Assembly: GCF_001957125.1 (NCBI RefSeq)
Contig: NZ_MPHJ01000008.1
Coordinates: 137,606-201,605, forward strand
DNA from: Shewanella sp. UCD-KL12
GTDB lineage: Bacteria > Pseudomonadota > Gammaproteobacteria > Enterobacterales > Shewanellaceae
Length of the DNA: 64,000 nt
Direction of reading: 5' to 3'
How positions within the stretch are numbered: position 1 is the first letter of the stretch; every line of letters begins with the position of its first letter. Made by a program: the position numbers and the translations under genes. Below the pieces are notes generated by a model that ran no database searches, had not been told where the DNA came from, and was given only the letters and a program-made list of their open reading frames with translations. Shown piece after piece: positions 29,138 through 37,713 of this stretch.

Positions 29138-29897
29138 TGCGGACTTTATGCGCTTTTCAAGGCAAGTACTTCTTCCAGAGGTTGGAGAACGAGGGCAAGT
29201 TGCACTATCAAACGCTCATGTCACCGTTATTGGCATGGGTGGATTAGGTCACTTAGTGGCTCAATACCTTGCTGCGGCAGGAGTTGGAACGCTCACGCTA
29301 ATCGATCATGATAAAATTGAGGTGTCTAACCTCCCAAGGCAACTGCTATATAGCAGCGATGATATTGGTTATTTTAAGGCTGATATAGCTAGAGATAAGC
29401 TAACTGTAACTAATCATGCTTGTGCTATAAACGCTGTCACCGTCAAAGCTATCGACTCTAATATCAGGGAGTTATTGGCCAAAACGGATCTGATACTGGA
29501 CTGTACCGATAACTTCAGTACCCGCCAATTAATCAATACCACGTGTGTTAAACAACAAGTACCACTGATCAGTGCATCAGTGGCTCATTTCAGTGGTCAA
29601 TTGCTTATTGTTGACCTAAACCAGTCCCCAGAGTCAGGCTGTTATAACTGTCTTTTTCCTGAAGACTCAGTTGTCACACACAACTGTCAAACAACGGGGG
29701 TGTTAGGGCCTATGGTTGGTGTTATGGCATCAATGCAATCCTTAGTCGCGATGAACTATCTAATGGGAATTGATGTGCCATTTGGCAAACTACTTCAGTT
29801 TGATGGATTGAAAATGTGCTGGCGAGAAATTGGATTAAGTCGGGATCTGTCCTGTGAGAGTTGTCAGTCAAGTATAGCAAATGCCACTCAATGTTAA
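29124..29897 (+). CDS. thiF: Sulfur-carrier protein adenylyltransferase ThiF
   Basis: E1-like enzyme that adenylates the C-terminus of ThiS for sulfur loading. 257 residues: Rossmann loop VIGMGGLGHLVAQYL, DHDKIEVSNLPRQLLY, zinc cysteines in CYNC and CESC, and HNCQTTGVLGPMVG containing the conserved Cys that in E. coli forms a transient link with ThiS. The start at 29124 has GGGAGG six nt upstream and overlaps the thiDE stop by 14 nt, indicating translational coupling. Confidence 0.95.
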   Translation: MSLSDADFMRFSRQVLLPEVGERGQVALSNAHVTVIGMGGLGHLVAQYLAAAGVGTLTLIDHDKIEVSNLPRQLLYSSDDIGYFKADIARDKLTVTNHACAINAVTVKAIDSNIRELLAKTDLILDCTDNFSTRQLINTTCVKQQVPLISASVAHFSGQLLIVDLNQSPESGCYNCLFPEDSVVTHNCQTTGVLGPMVGVMASMQSLVAMNYLMGIDVPFGKLLQFDGLKMCWREIGLSRDLSCESCQSSIANATQC

Positions 29898-29906
29898 GGG
29901 AAATCA

Positions 29907-30161
29907 ATGAATCTTATCAACAATAACTGTGATGGCGAATTAGAGACTTGCTCAACGGCAATAGCGGTTAGCGTCAATGATAAAAGTGTAACGCTTGTTC
30001 GCTCAATAACTGTTCAGTCATTGCTAGAGCAACAAAATATAGCACTTAACTCGGTCGCGGTTGCATGTAATGGCCAGGTGGTTCCTAAATCACAATGGGA
30101 CAATAGAATGTGTTTGCAGGGTGATAATTTTGAGTTGTTTGCTGTTGTAGCAGGGGGATAG
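29907..30161 (+). CDS. thiS: Sulfur carrier protein ThiS
   Basis: Ubiquitin-like carrier ending in the required Gly-Gly (FAVVAGG), which is adenylated by ThiF and converted to a thiocarboxylate. 84 residues, about 18 longer than E. coli ThiS; the extra residues are an N-terminal extension ([13 protein letters not shown]). AAGGGAA precedes ATG 29907. One nt separates its stop from thiG. Confidence 0.92.
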   Translation: MNLINNNCDGELETCSTAIAVSVNDKSVTLVRSITVQSLLEQQNIALNSVAVACNGQVVPKSQWDNRMCLQGDNFELFAVVAGG

Positions 30162-30162
30162 A

Positions 30163-30927
30163 ATGTTAAAGATAGCCGATCATAAATTTAGCTCTAGACT
30201 GTTCACTGGAACAGGCAAGTTTAGCGATTCATCAACGATGCTCAGCGCAATTAATCAGTCGGGCTCTGAGCTCGTCACTATGGCGATGAAGCGCCTTGAT
30301 TTGAAATCCGGTCGTGATGATATCTTGCAGCCACTAAAACAAAGCGGTGTAAAGTTACTGCCAAATACATCAGGTGCAAGAAACGCCAAAGAGGCGGTCT
30401 TTGTTGCTCAGTTAGCTAAAGAGGTACTAGGTACCAACTGGGTAAAGCTTGAGATCCATCCCGATCCTAAGTACTTAATGCCTGATCCGATTGAGACATT
30501 AGAAGCTGCAAAAATACTGTGTGATGAAGGGTTTATCGTTTTACCTTATATTCATGCAGACCCTGTATTATGCCGGCGCTTAGAGGAAGTTGGCTGCGCA
30601 GCGGTTATGCCGTTAGGCAGCCCCATAGGCTCAAATCAGGGACTGGCTACAGAGACCTTTCTCAAGATAATCATTGAGCAAGCAAATATTCCAGTCGTCA
30701 TTGATGCAGGAATAGGCGCTCCATCTCAGGCCACCTATGCGATGGAGCTTGGTGCTGATGCCGTTTTAGTCAATACTGCCATCGCCAGCAGCCCAGATCC
30801 TATCTCGATGGCGTCATGTTTTTCCCAAGCGGTGACAACAGGTCGAGAAGCTTATGTTGCGGGGTTAGGTAAAGTAAGCTCTAAAGCACATGAAACTAGC
30901 CCCTTAACCGGCTTTTTAACTATCTAA
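30163..30927 (+). CDS. thiG: Thiazole synthase ThiG
   Basis: TIM-barrel enzyme that condenses deoxyxylulose 5-phosphate, dehydroglycine and ThiS thiocarboxylate into the thiazole ring. 254 residues: [43 protein letters not shown] (Schiff-base Lys region), [13 protein letters not shown] and [12 protein letters not shown]. Sits between thiS and thiH as in E. coli. Confidence 0.96.
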   Translation: MLKIADHKFSSRLFTGTGKFSDSSTMLSAINQSGSELVTMAMKRLDLKSGRDDILQPLKQSGVKLLPNTSGARNAKEAVFVAQLAKEVLGTNWVKLEIHPDPKYLMPDPIETLEAAKILCDEGFIVLPYIHADPVLCRRLEEVGCAAVMPLGSPIGSNQGLATETFLKIIIEQANIPVVIDAGIGAPSQATYAMELGADAVLVNTAIASSPDPISMASCFSQAVTTGREAYVAGLGKVSSKAHETSPLTGFLTI

Positions 30928-30954
30928 GCCTATAACAGGTTGAGGAGTGAGAAG

Positions 30955-32064
30955 ATGAGCTTTTTAGCTTATTTACAAACCATCTCTCGTGAAAAACTAT
31001 CGCTATCTTTATATTCAGCGACCTCTGTAGATGTAGAGAAGGCAATAGATTCACCAGCAGGGGATCTAAACAGTTTACTGGCGCTGCTTTCACCTGCAGC
31101 AGAGCCTTACCTAGAGAGTATGGCACAAAAATCGGCGCAATTAACAAAGCAAAGGTTTGGTGCCAATATCGGCATGTATATCCCCCTGTACCTGTCTAAT
31201 TTATGTGCGAACGAGTGTGATTATTGCGGTTTTAGTATGAGTAACAAACTCAAACGCAAGACCCTAAATAGAGCTGAGTTGGCTGATGAGATGTCAGTGG
31301 TTAAATCTCAGGGATATGATTCGATCTTGTTAGTTTCTGGCGAGCATGAAACTAAGGTTGGAATTGATTATTTTAAAAAGGTCGTGCCTCAGGTGAAGGC
31401 CGAGTTTAGTTATCTCGCGATGGAGGTGCAGCCTCTAGCCGAAACGGAGTATCAAGAGCTAGTCAACCTTGGTTTAGATGCTGTGATGATCTATCAAGAA
31501 ACTTACAATCCACATACTTACGCTCAGCACCACACACGTGGAAAGAAAAGTGATTATGCTTATCGCCTCGATACGCCAGAACGTATTGCTAAATCAGGTA
31601 TTGATAAAATAGGCTTAGGTGTACTTTTAGGACTAGATGATTGGCGATTAGATGCCTTACTACTCGGGCACCACCTTGCCTATCTTGAGTCTAAATATTG
31701 GCGAACAAGGTACAGTGTATCATTACCTCGTTTACGGCCTTGTACTGGGGGGATTTCTCCTAAAGTGGAGTTGACGGACAAAGGCCTAGTTCAGCTTATT
31801 TGTGCGTTTCGCCTATTCAATCATCAGCTCGATATTAGCCTATCAACAAGGGAGACATCAGAGTTAAGGGATAATCTATTTGGGCTTGGTGTTACAACAC
31901 TCAGTGCGGGTAGCTCTACTCAGCCGGGAGGGTACGTGAATCCAGATACTGAATTAGATCAGTTTGAAATTAGTGACGAGCGCACGCCAATAGAAGTTTG
32001 TGAAGCAATGAAGCTAAGAGGGCTTAACCCTGTTTGGAAAGACTGGGAGTCAGCTTGGGTTTAA
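30955..32064 (+). CDS. thiH: 2-iminoacetate (dehydroglycine) synthase ThiH
   Basis: Radical-SAM tyrosine lyase supplying the dehydroglycine used by ThiG. 369 residues with CANECDYC, the CX3CX2C cluster motif, near residue 80, and LPRLRPCTGG near 255. ATG 30955 is supported by AGGAG seven nt upstream; an in-frame TTG at 30940 lies before that ribosome binding site. Last gene of the operon. ThiH rather than ThiO fits a facultative anaerobe. Confidence 0.96.
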   Translation: MSFLAYLQTISREKLSLSLYSATSVDVEKAIDSPAGDLNSLLALLSPAAEPYLESMAQKSAQLTKQRFGANIGMYIPLYLSNLCANECDYCGFSMSNKLKRKTLNRAELADEMSVVKSQGYDSILLVSGEHETKVGIDYFKKVVPQVKAEFSYLAMEVQPLAETEYQELVNLGLDAVMIYQETYNPHTYAQHHTRGKKSDYAYRLDTPERIAKSGIDKIGLGVLLGLDDWRLDALLLGHHLAYLESKYWRTRYSVSLPRLRPCTGGISPKVELTDKGLVQLICAFRLFNHQLDISLSTRETSELRDNLFGLGVTTLSAGSSTQPGGYVNPDTELDQFEISDERTPIEVCEAMKLRGLNPVWKDWESAWV

Positions 32065-32088
32065 AAGCTTTTCGCTAATGCTTTTATA
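32062..32088 (+). terminator. Weak terminator-like hairpin after thiH
   Basis: TAAAAGC (32062-32068) and GCTTTTA (32080-32086), 11-nt loop, overlapping the thiH stop. AT-rich and without a long T run. Confidence 0.35.
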
Positions 32089-32236
32089 ACAGCATATTGT
32101 TAAATACCAGCGTGGAAAGGGGAGTTATCTAAAAAATGAGTTCTTTATAAAACAAGGGACTATAAATAGGCTGTACTTTCTTATAACGCTGGTTGATAAT
32201 TAACCATAACACCAAGAAAATTTTGGAGCTATGGAT

Positions 32237-32494
32237 ATGCAAATTCCACCAAGTAATGTATCAGGTCTTGCTGGCTTACAGAGTGCTCAATCTGGTCTGA
32301 CTCAAGCGACGATTGATATCGCTAAGCCTGCAGATACTAATCTGCAAACCGATGAAGCAAGAGCTGTTGAGCAGCCAGATAAAACTCAGGCTTTAGTTTC
32401 AGCCATTGAAGCAGAGCAGCAAGGTGAGGCTGCTGTTGAAGTGCTGGAAGCATCATCTGAAACAATTGGTACAATAATAGATTTAGAGGTGTAG
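32237..32494 (+). CDS. Small conserved-looking protein, function unknown
   Basis: 85 residues, Gln/Ala/Glu-rich, no signal peptide or cysteine, probably largely helical or disordered (TQATIDIAKPAD; EAEQQGEAAVEVLEASSE). ATG 32237 has GGAG 8 nt upstream; ATG 32231 would be too close. It lies 5 nt before the SprA-like gene, so the two are likely cotranscribed. The N-terminal style (MQIPPSNVSG with many Ser/Gln) resembles that of its neighbour. Confidence 0.6.
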   Translation: MQIPPSNVSGLAGLQSAQSGLTQATIDIAKPADTNLQTDEARAVEQPDKTQALVSAIEAEQQGEAAVEVLEASSETIGTIIDLEV

Positions 32495-32499
32495 TCACT

Positions 32500-33831
32500 A
32501 TGTTAGGCGTAAATGCTTCGCCTGACATTCAAGTTGTGCCAAGCAGCTCGTCGTCGAAGCTTTCCAGCAAGGGAAAAGAGACAAGTGGGAGCGCTGTGCC
32601 GACGAAGCAGGCTTCTGTCAATCCACTTGTCAGTCAAGCTATTAACCATGCCTCCAGTCAATCTGTAACTCCCCGTTCGGGCGCATCTACTGAAGTTACT
32701 TCGGCTGATAGCACTAATCAGGCACCATTAAGTAGTCACCTCAGTATTAACCACAATGCTGCACTTAAATCGACTGAATCGTTGAATTTACCTTCTCACC
32801 TTTCATCCTCCACATCACCAACCAATGGCGTTAATGCCAGTAGCTTAATGAAGGGGTCAACGGGGGGAGAGCCTGTTACTTTCAGCTTAAACTTGGGGCC
32901 TTTGACAGTTTCCGGTTTGGTCAATACAGCCCCTTCTCGCACTACAAGTGGCGCTGAGCTAGGCTTAGGTTTAGATAATCCCCAAAATCCTTTTTTTCAA
33001 GAGCCATTTGATAATGCAAATCAGCAAAACGGCTTTGACTCTCAAACTCAAACTGCGATAAAAGGACAAGGTGACGTAAAGCCAGATAACCCTGCTAAAG
33101 AAGCCAAGCAAACTGAAGATGAGCCCCCTGTTATTTTTACCCATAACCTTAATCCTGTAGATGAAGGTGATGATCAAGATAGCGAAGCGCAAGCAGCCAT
33201 AGAAAAGCAAATACTTGCAGAGCTTTCAAGCAGAGATTCTGAAGTCAAGGCTCACGAGCAAGCGCATTCTACAGTGGGTGGACATCTTGCTCAAAGTCCG
33301 CAATTTACTTACGAGCAGGGGAGCGATGGGCGACGTTATGCTGTCGATGGTGAAGTGCAAATTGATATTGCTACTGTGCCAGGCGATCCCTTAGCGACAG
33401 TAAATAAAATGAAACAGGTTTACGCGGCAGCTATGGCACCTACCAATCCCTCAATGGCGGATATACGTGTTGCATCTGAAGCGCTAAAGAAAATGAATGA
33501 AGCGAAAGCTCAGCTGGTTGAACAGCGCCAGGAAAAAGCACTCACACCGAGTGAGATGGCCCCCTTAATTGGGGCTGAGAATGCCATTAACGGTGTGGTC
33601 TTTCCTGAACCTCATCGGCCGATAGTGTCTGGAGAGGTGAAGGAGAACGGTAGCATTTCACCTCACTTAGTCGATTCGCCCTCTGCAATCGATGATATTG
33701 ATCAACTCACACCGACTGTAGAGCAAATAAATAAGCAGTTACAACATACAGTACCTACTGATAAACCTGTGCTCAGTACTGTAAGCCTCAGCTTTTCGCC
33801 TGAAGTGATTGCACAAAGATATTCAGCCTAA
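32500..33831 (+). CDS. SprA-related putative metalloprotease (CJM1_0395-type)
   Basis: 443 residues. The first 240 are low complexity (Ser/Thr/Asn-rich, no signal peptide). Residues 245-350 form the recognisable domain: VKAHEQAHSTVGGH (HExxH zinc motif at 252-256), GRRYAVDGEVQID and DPLATVNKMKQVYAAAMAP. This matches the SprA-related family, annotated as putative metalloprotease with no proven activity. The C-terminal about 80 residues are again low complexity. No secretion signal is visible, so the location is unknown. Confidence 0.75.
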   Translation: MLGVNASPDIQVVPSSSSSKLSSKGKETSGSAVPTKQASVNPLVSQAINHASSQSVTPRSGASTEVTSADSTNQAPLSSHLSINHNAALKSTESLNLPSHLSSSTSPTNGVNASSLMKGSTGGEPVTFSLNLGPLTVSGLVNTAPSRTTSGAELGLGLDNPQNPFFQEPFDNANQQNGFDSQTQTAIKGQGDVKPDNPAKEAKQTEDEPPVIFTHNLNPVDEGDDQDSEAQAAIEKQILAELSSRDSEVKAHEQAHSTVGGHLAQSPQFTYEQGSDGRRYAVDGEVQIDIATVPGDPLATVNKMKQVYAAAMAPTNPSMADIRVASEALKKMNEAKAQLVEQRQEKALTPSEMAPLIGAENAINGVVFPEPHRPIVSGEVKENGSISPHLVDSPSAIDDIDQLTPTVEQINKQLQHTVPTDKPVLSTVSLSFSPEVIAQRYSA

Positions 33832-33851
33832 AGCCATCAATAATTGCACTA

Positions 33852-33970
33852 ATATCAACCAGCATACTCAAGTGGTCAACCGAGCGCCTGAAAGGCAAGC
33901 TTTAGCACTGCTGGTGCGGTGCCTCAAGCTTAACTCTCGCAGGCGGACATATCTTTATGCTTGCTGATAT
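33852..33970. mobile_element. MITE-like element, copy D (internally deleted)
   Basis: 119 bp with 15-bp terminal inverted repeats, two mismatches (ATATCAACCAGCATA; complement at 33956-33970). Internal segments (CTTTAGCAC, AACTCTCGC, ATCTTTAT) match copies A and B in the same order, so it is a deleted relative. It lies between convergent genes and ends 10 bp from the stop of the minus-strand gene. Confidence 0.65.
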
Positions 33971-33979
33971 CACTAAATC

Positions 33980-35080
33980 CTACTGCTTCGGAGAAACTTG
34001 TTTCGGTAGGTACTTCTTGGTTGCTTTCAACTCTGTAAAGTACGGGCCTTTATGCAATTTTTCTGGCCACTTAAGCAGCATCATTGCAAGTACATTTCGG
34101 TGCTCACCGAGTGCAAGCGCTGGGTTACCCATAGGCGAAGGTATAAATTGCACCTCTTCATCGAACGCATTAACAATGTGAGCTTGTGTTTTAGCGACGA
34201 CTGGGTGATTTGATAAACCAGCTAAATGAAAACTGATCCCCACTTCAGCAATAATATCATCAGTGGCATCTTTTAAGATCCTATCAATATTGTTATCGAA
34301 ATAGCCTAGAATCCATGCGAACTCTTTAGGATCTACATTATGCTGATAATACTCACTTGCGGCAAAAATGAAGTGCGTCATTCCATATAACTTATTACGG
34401 TATTGTTTTTTATCTAACTCTTCATCTTTAGTTTCGGGGTAGGTTTTTATAAATGCCTGTTTATATTCATTAATATAATCACCAACACCTATCTGTTTTG
34501 CCCAGTAAGCGTAATTGATTAATTGTGCAGCCCATGACTCTATCATTGCAGGATCAGTTAAGCCTGTTTCTAAGTCCGCTTTTTTCAGTGCTGAAATAAG
34601 CTTGTCATTACAGGGACCTGTTAGGCCAAACTCATCAATTCTGCTTGAAAATCTAAGTAAGACATCGGTATAAAATAGAAACTCTGGAAAAGGTTTTAGT
34701 GCTTTCTTTCTCGCTTTAGCTCTAGGCCCTTTACCAAGTACTGAAATAGCTTTTTTAGCTTCACTCGTTATAAAGCCAGGCTCATCAAGTGAGCAAGCGT
34801 AAAAAGCTTGAGACTCTGTTACTGCATAGAGATCGACAAGGGCTGCATTAGCGTATTTCTCATCACCCGTCATTCGATATAATCGGATACCATAATGCCC
34901 TTGGATCCTCGGAGGCAATTGATATAGGTGCGCCTCTAGATTCTTTTGTATTCCTGTATAAACATACTCTTTTTGAGCTTGGTCTACCTCTTTAACAGCG
35001 CTCACTGCATTAAGGCTGAGTAGCGCAAGTGACAGTGTACTGATCTTGAGAATGTTTTTCCGAATAAGAAAAGTCATCAT
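33980..35080 (-). CDS. Exported DUF3541-type protein
   Basis: 366 residues with a signal peptide (ISTLSLALLSLNAVSA). The body is helical, with repeated helical-pair segments such as GHYGIRLYRMTGDEKYANAALVDLY, suggestive of an alpha/alpha-barrel. I assign DUF3541 from memory of family size and sequence; function unknown. Its start lies 71 bp inside the preceding gene, and AAGGA precedes ATG 35080/35077. It is the last gene of the ATP-grasp/retropepsin cluster, which suggests a periplasmic role in that pathway. Confidence 0.6.
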   Translation of the reverse strand: MMTFLIRKNILKISTLSLALLSLNAVSAVKEVDQAQKEYVYTGIQKNLEAHLYQLPPRIQGHYGIRLYRMTGDEKYANAALVDLYAVTESQAFYACSLDEPGFITSEAKKAISVLGKGPRAKARKKALKPFPEFLFYTDVLLRFSSRIDEFGLTGPCNDKLISALKKADLETGLTDPAMIESWAAQLINYAYWAKQIGVGDYINEYKQAFIKTYPETKDEELDKKQYRNKLYGMTHFIFAASEYYQHNVDPKEFAWILGYFDNNIDRILKDATDDIIAEVGISFHLAGLSNHPVVAKTQAHIVNAFDEEVQFIPSPMGNPALALGEHRNVLAMMLLKWPEKLHKGPYFTELKATKKYLPKQVSPKQ

Positions 35081-36785
35081 GTATCCTTTTTATAAGAGAA
35101 CTGGCGTCAACCGGATCACCGATTAATGCCCTAAGCCTTTGGTCTAATGGTAAAGATTCTTCGTTAATTAGAAGCGTATTGTACACACTGCGCGGGTTTT
35201 TACAGCGTTTGGTCATTTTATAAATATAGTTTGCCAGCGAATCCTGCCATAACTCTTGGTAGTAGAGGGGACCTGAGCTGACAAGAGCATAAAAATTATA
35301 GGGATAATCTTCTACGTTATCCCACGTCCCGTTAAATGATTTTGTAAATTCCTCGCTTAAATCCTCATAGGGCCTATGGATTGGACTTGAATAAAAGTTA
35401 AGCGCAACCTTTGCTCTAAAAACCTTTTGCTGTTTAGAAAATTTGTCCATTAATGATTCACGGCTAGCGTGTTCACGTGGCAATAATATTCCATCAGAGA
35501 GATATAAGCTTAGCCAACGCTGGCCAAGCGTACTGGAGTCGATTGTTTCACCTAATGTATTAACCAGATAATAGTGACTACTGCCAGACAGTGAAGTGAG
35601 GGCTAAAGCATAAGCTTCAATAACTGATAGCTTATGAGAAAAACGGTTAATTTCCTCTTTTAAATTAAGTTGAACTTGACCAAATTGCCTACCTAAAACG
35701 GGTGACTTTAGCGTGTAGCTTCGGGACTGTTTAGCCTGCTTTATATAAATATCTCCGAGTAATCGGCCGTTTAGCCAGACTCTATGGGTGCTGCTCGAGA
35801 TGTGCTCAAACTTAAAGCCTAAAGTTTGTGCCCTTAGTTCAATTTGCGCTTGTAAGGTAGCAATATCGGTCTTTGCTATCGGTGTCTTAGCTGAGTTTGC
35901 AAGCTGCTGACCAAATTGCCAAGGAGGCGTGGCTATCAAAGAGGTTTGTGTTTGTAAAAACTGCTTAACCAATGCTGTTGAGGAGAGTAGCTGATCCTTT
36001 AGGGCAAAGCTTGAGTAGTCATCAAAGCCACTTTGTAAGGCTTGTTGATTTTTGAGTTGTTTTACTCGCTGTAGAGCCCCACGATTTTTCTGTGCGGCTC
36101 GCCCTTGATAAGCTTGCCATACCAGTTTTTGGCATACGGGATCATTTTGAAGAATGAGATAATTAGCAATATTGATATTGAAGTTGTCTTGTTCGGCAGC
36201 TTGGTTAGTGCCGGCATCACTTACATTAGCTAGTTGGCAGTTGTTTGAGTGAAATGTTAAGGCCAGTTGCTGATCTCTAAGCCCTTTTTTGATACTAGCT
36301 TGAGCAGTATGCAGTCGTGACTTCTCCTTAATCGCAAGGTGAGTGGTTTGAATATACTTCAACCTAGTTGCAAGTAGAGTCAGTTCCTGATCAGCGTCGT
36401 CATGATTTTCTACCCCTGCAATCAGTTCAGTAAGCCAAGGTGAATTAATGGTTTCAGCCATTAAATCAGCTAAGTGAAGTTGACACTGAAGTAAGTGTTC
36501 TTGATAAAGGGCTGGTAGTGGGTATTTTTTATAATATGCCAGCCTATCTTTGATGTTGAATAGACTTAATAAAGACGCTTCGAATGTATCGGCTTTAACA
36601 CGTTCATTGCTAACTTCTTCAGGCAGAGTTTGGCTGTACGTAGACGCAAGGTTGTTTTTAAACACGGGAGCTTGCAACTGCAGGCATTGCTCAATCAGCA
36701 AAGGAAGAGGAGAGGCGGCAAAAGCCGCCGAACTTGAAAAAGTGAGACTAAAGCTGAGCGCTATGAGAAAAATGCTTTTTCGCAT
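35010..36785 (-). CDS. Exported M3-peptidase-like protein lacking the zinc motif
   Basis: 591 residues with a clear signal peptide (KSIFLIALSFSLTFSSSAAFA) from ATG 36785; ATG 36800 adds five residues. The order of segments mirrors oligopeptidases of family M3: NRGALQRVKQLKNQQALQSG, GFDDYSSFALKDQLLSS, then FRAKVALNFYSSPIH and ALVSSGPLYYQELWQDSL. Where M3 enzymes carry HEFGHALH this protein reads roughly AYALALTSL, so the metal site is missing. Inference by eye: an inactive or substrate-binding M3 relative. It overlaps the ligase gene upstream by 38 bp and the next gene by 71 bp. Confidence 0.55.
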   Translation of the reverse strand: MRKSIFLIALSFSLTFSSSAAFAASPLPLLIEQCLQLQAPVFKNNLASTYSQTLPEEVSNERVKADTFEASLLSLFNIKDRLAYYKKYPLPALYQEHLLQCQLHLADLMAETINSPWLTELIAGVENHDDADQELTLLATRLKYIQTTHLAIKEKSRLHTAQASIKKGLRDQQLALTFHSNNCQLANVSDAGTNQAAEQDNFNINIANYLILQNDPVCQKLVWQAYQGRAAQKNRGALQRVKQLKNQQALQSGFDDYSSFALKDQLLSSTALVKQFLQTQTSLIATPPWQFGQQLANSAKTPIAKTDIATLQAQIELRAQTLGFKFEHISSSTHRVWLNGRLLGDIYIKQAKQSRSYTLKSPVLGRQFGQVQLNLKEEINRFSHKLSVIEAYALALTSLSGSSHYYLVNTLGETIDSSTLGQRWLSLYLSDGILLPREHASRESLMDKFSKQQKVFRAKVALNFYSSPIHRPYEDLSEEFTKSFNGTWDNVEDYPYNFYALVSSGPLYYQELWQDSLANYIYKMTKRCKNPRSVYNTLLINEESLPLDQRLRALIGDPVDASSLIKRIHDDFSYSEKHSQDQYTVTCATQP

Positions 36786-37713
36786 ATTCAACACGCTCAT
36801 CCACAGACATATTATGGTTACCTAAGCTATCAACATGGTCAAGATAGGGAAGAATTCCACGGCCGTTAGCTATTTGAATAGCCAAACCTGGACGGGCATT
36901 GAGTTCAAGTAAAAGGGGACCTTTTACTTTATCTAGCACCATGTCAGTTCCTAAGTATCCCATTTCACTCATTTCATAAGCTTTAGATGCTGTATGAAGT
37001 AAGAAATCCCATTGAGGAACTTGAATGTCAATCAACACTTTATTGGTGTCTGGGTGAACATCAACAGGGGTATCAAACTGAACTGCGTGTAATCCTTTAC
37101 CTGAGCCGATATCAACGCCAACACCAACTGCACCTTGGTGTAGGTTTGCCTTACCATCAGAGGCCGCAGTAGAGAGTCTTAGCATTCCCATTACTGGGAA
37201 ACCTTTATAAACAATCAGGCGAATATCGGGTACACCTTCATAGGAATAGCCATCAAAGACAGGATCAAATTGAATGAGTCCTTCAACAATAGCTACATCC
37301 TGATTACCACCTAATGAAAAAAGACCACTTAGCACATTGGAAACATGTCTGTAGACATCAGATGGAGTGACCTCTTGTCCGTTGGGCTTATAGTAACGGC
37401 CAGCTTCAACTTTGGTGATCACTAAGATCCCTTTACCACCAGAGCCCTTTGATGGCTTAATGACAAAGCCATCTTCATTCGCTACCATTTCTGGTATCTC
37501 TTCAATCTCGTGTTGTTCTCGAACGACACCGATCAGAGCTGGCACTGCAATATCATTGGCTAATGCCAGTTGCTTAGTGGTTAACTTATCATCGACCCGC
37601 TTATAAAACTTCCTTGGATTATAGCGGCCGATATAGTCAATATTACGTTTATTCATACACAGCACACCATTGTTGCGCAGTGCAGAAGGCTTAGCGAAGG
37701 AGAGTCTCATCAT
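36748..37713 (-). CDS. Alpha-L-glutamate ligase-like ATP-grasp protein (RimK-related)
   Basis: 321 residues of the TIGR02291-type family. ATP-grasp segments are GFVIKPSKGSGGKGILVI (phosphate loop), then VPDIRLIVYKGFPVMGMLRL and LLELNARPGLAIQIANG (Mg2+-binding Glu/Asn). Expected to form amide bonds with an amino acid such as glutamate on a peptide or protein acceptor; the acceptor is unknown. Cytoplasmic. The ATG shares one base with the stop of the upstream transglutaminase-7TM gene. Confidence 0.85.
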   Translation of the reverse strand: MMRLSFAKPSALRNNGVLCMNKRNIDYIGRYNPRKFYKRVDDKLTTKQLALANDIAVPALIGVVREQHEIEEIPEMVANEDGFVIKPSKGSGGKGILVITKVEAGRYYKPNGQEVTPSDVYRHVSNVLSGLFSLGGNQDVAIVEGLIQFDPVFDGYSYEGVPDIRLIVYKGFPVMGMLRLSTAASDGKANLHQGAVGVGVDIGSGKGLHAVQFDTPVDVHPDTNKVLIDIQVPQWDFLLHTASKAYEMSEMGYLGTDMVLDKVKGPLLLELNARPGLAIQIANGRGILPYLDHVDSLGNHNMSVDERVEYAKKHFSHSAQL

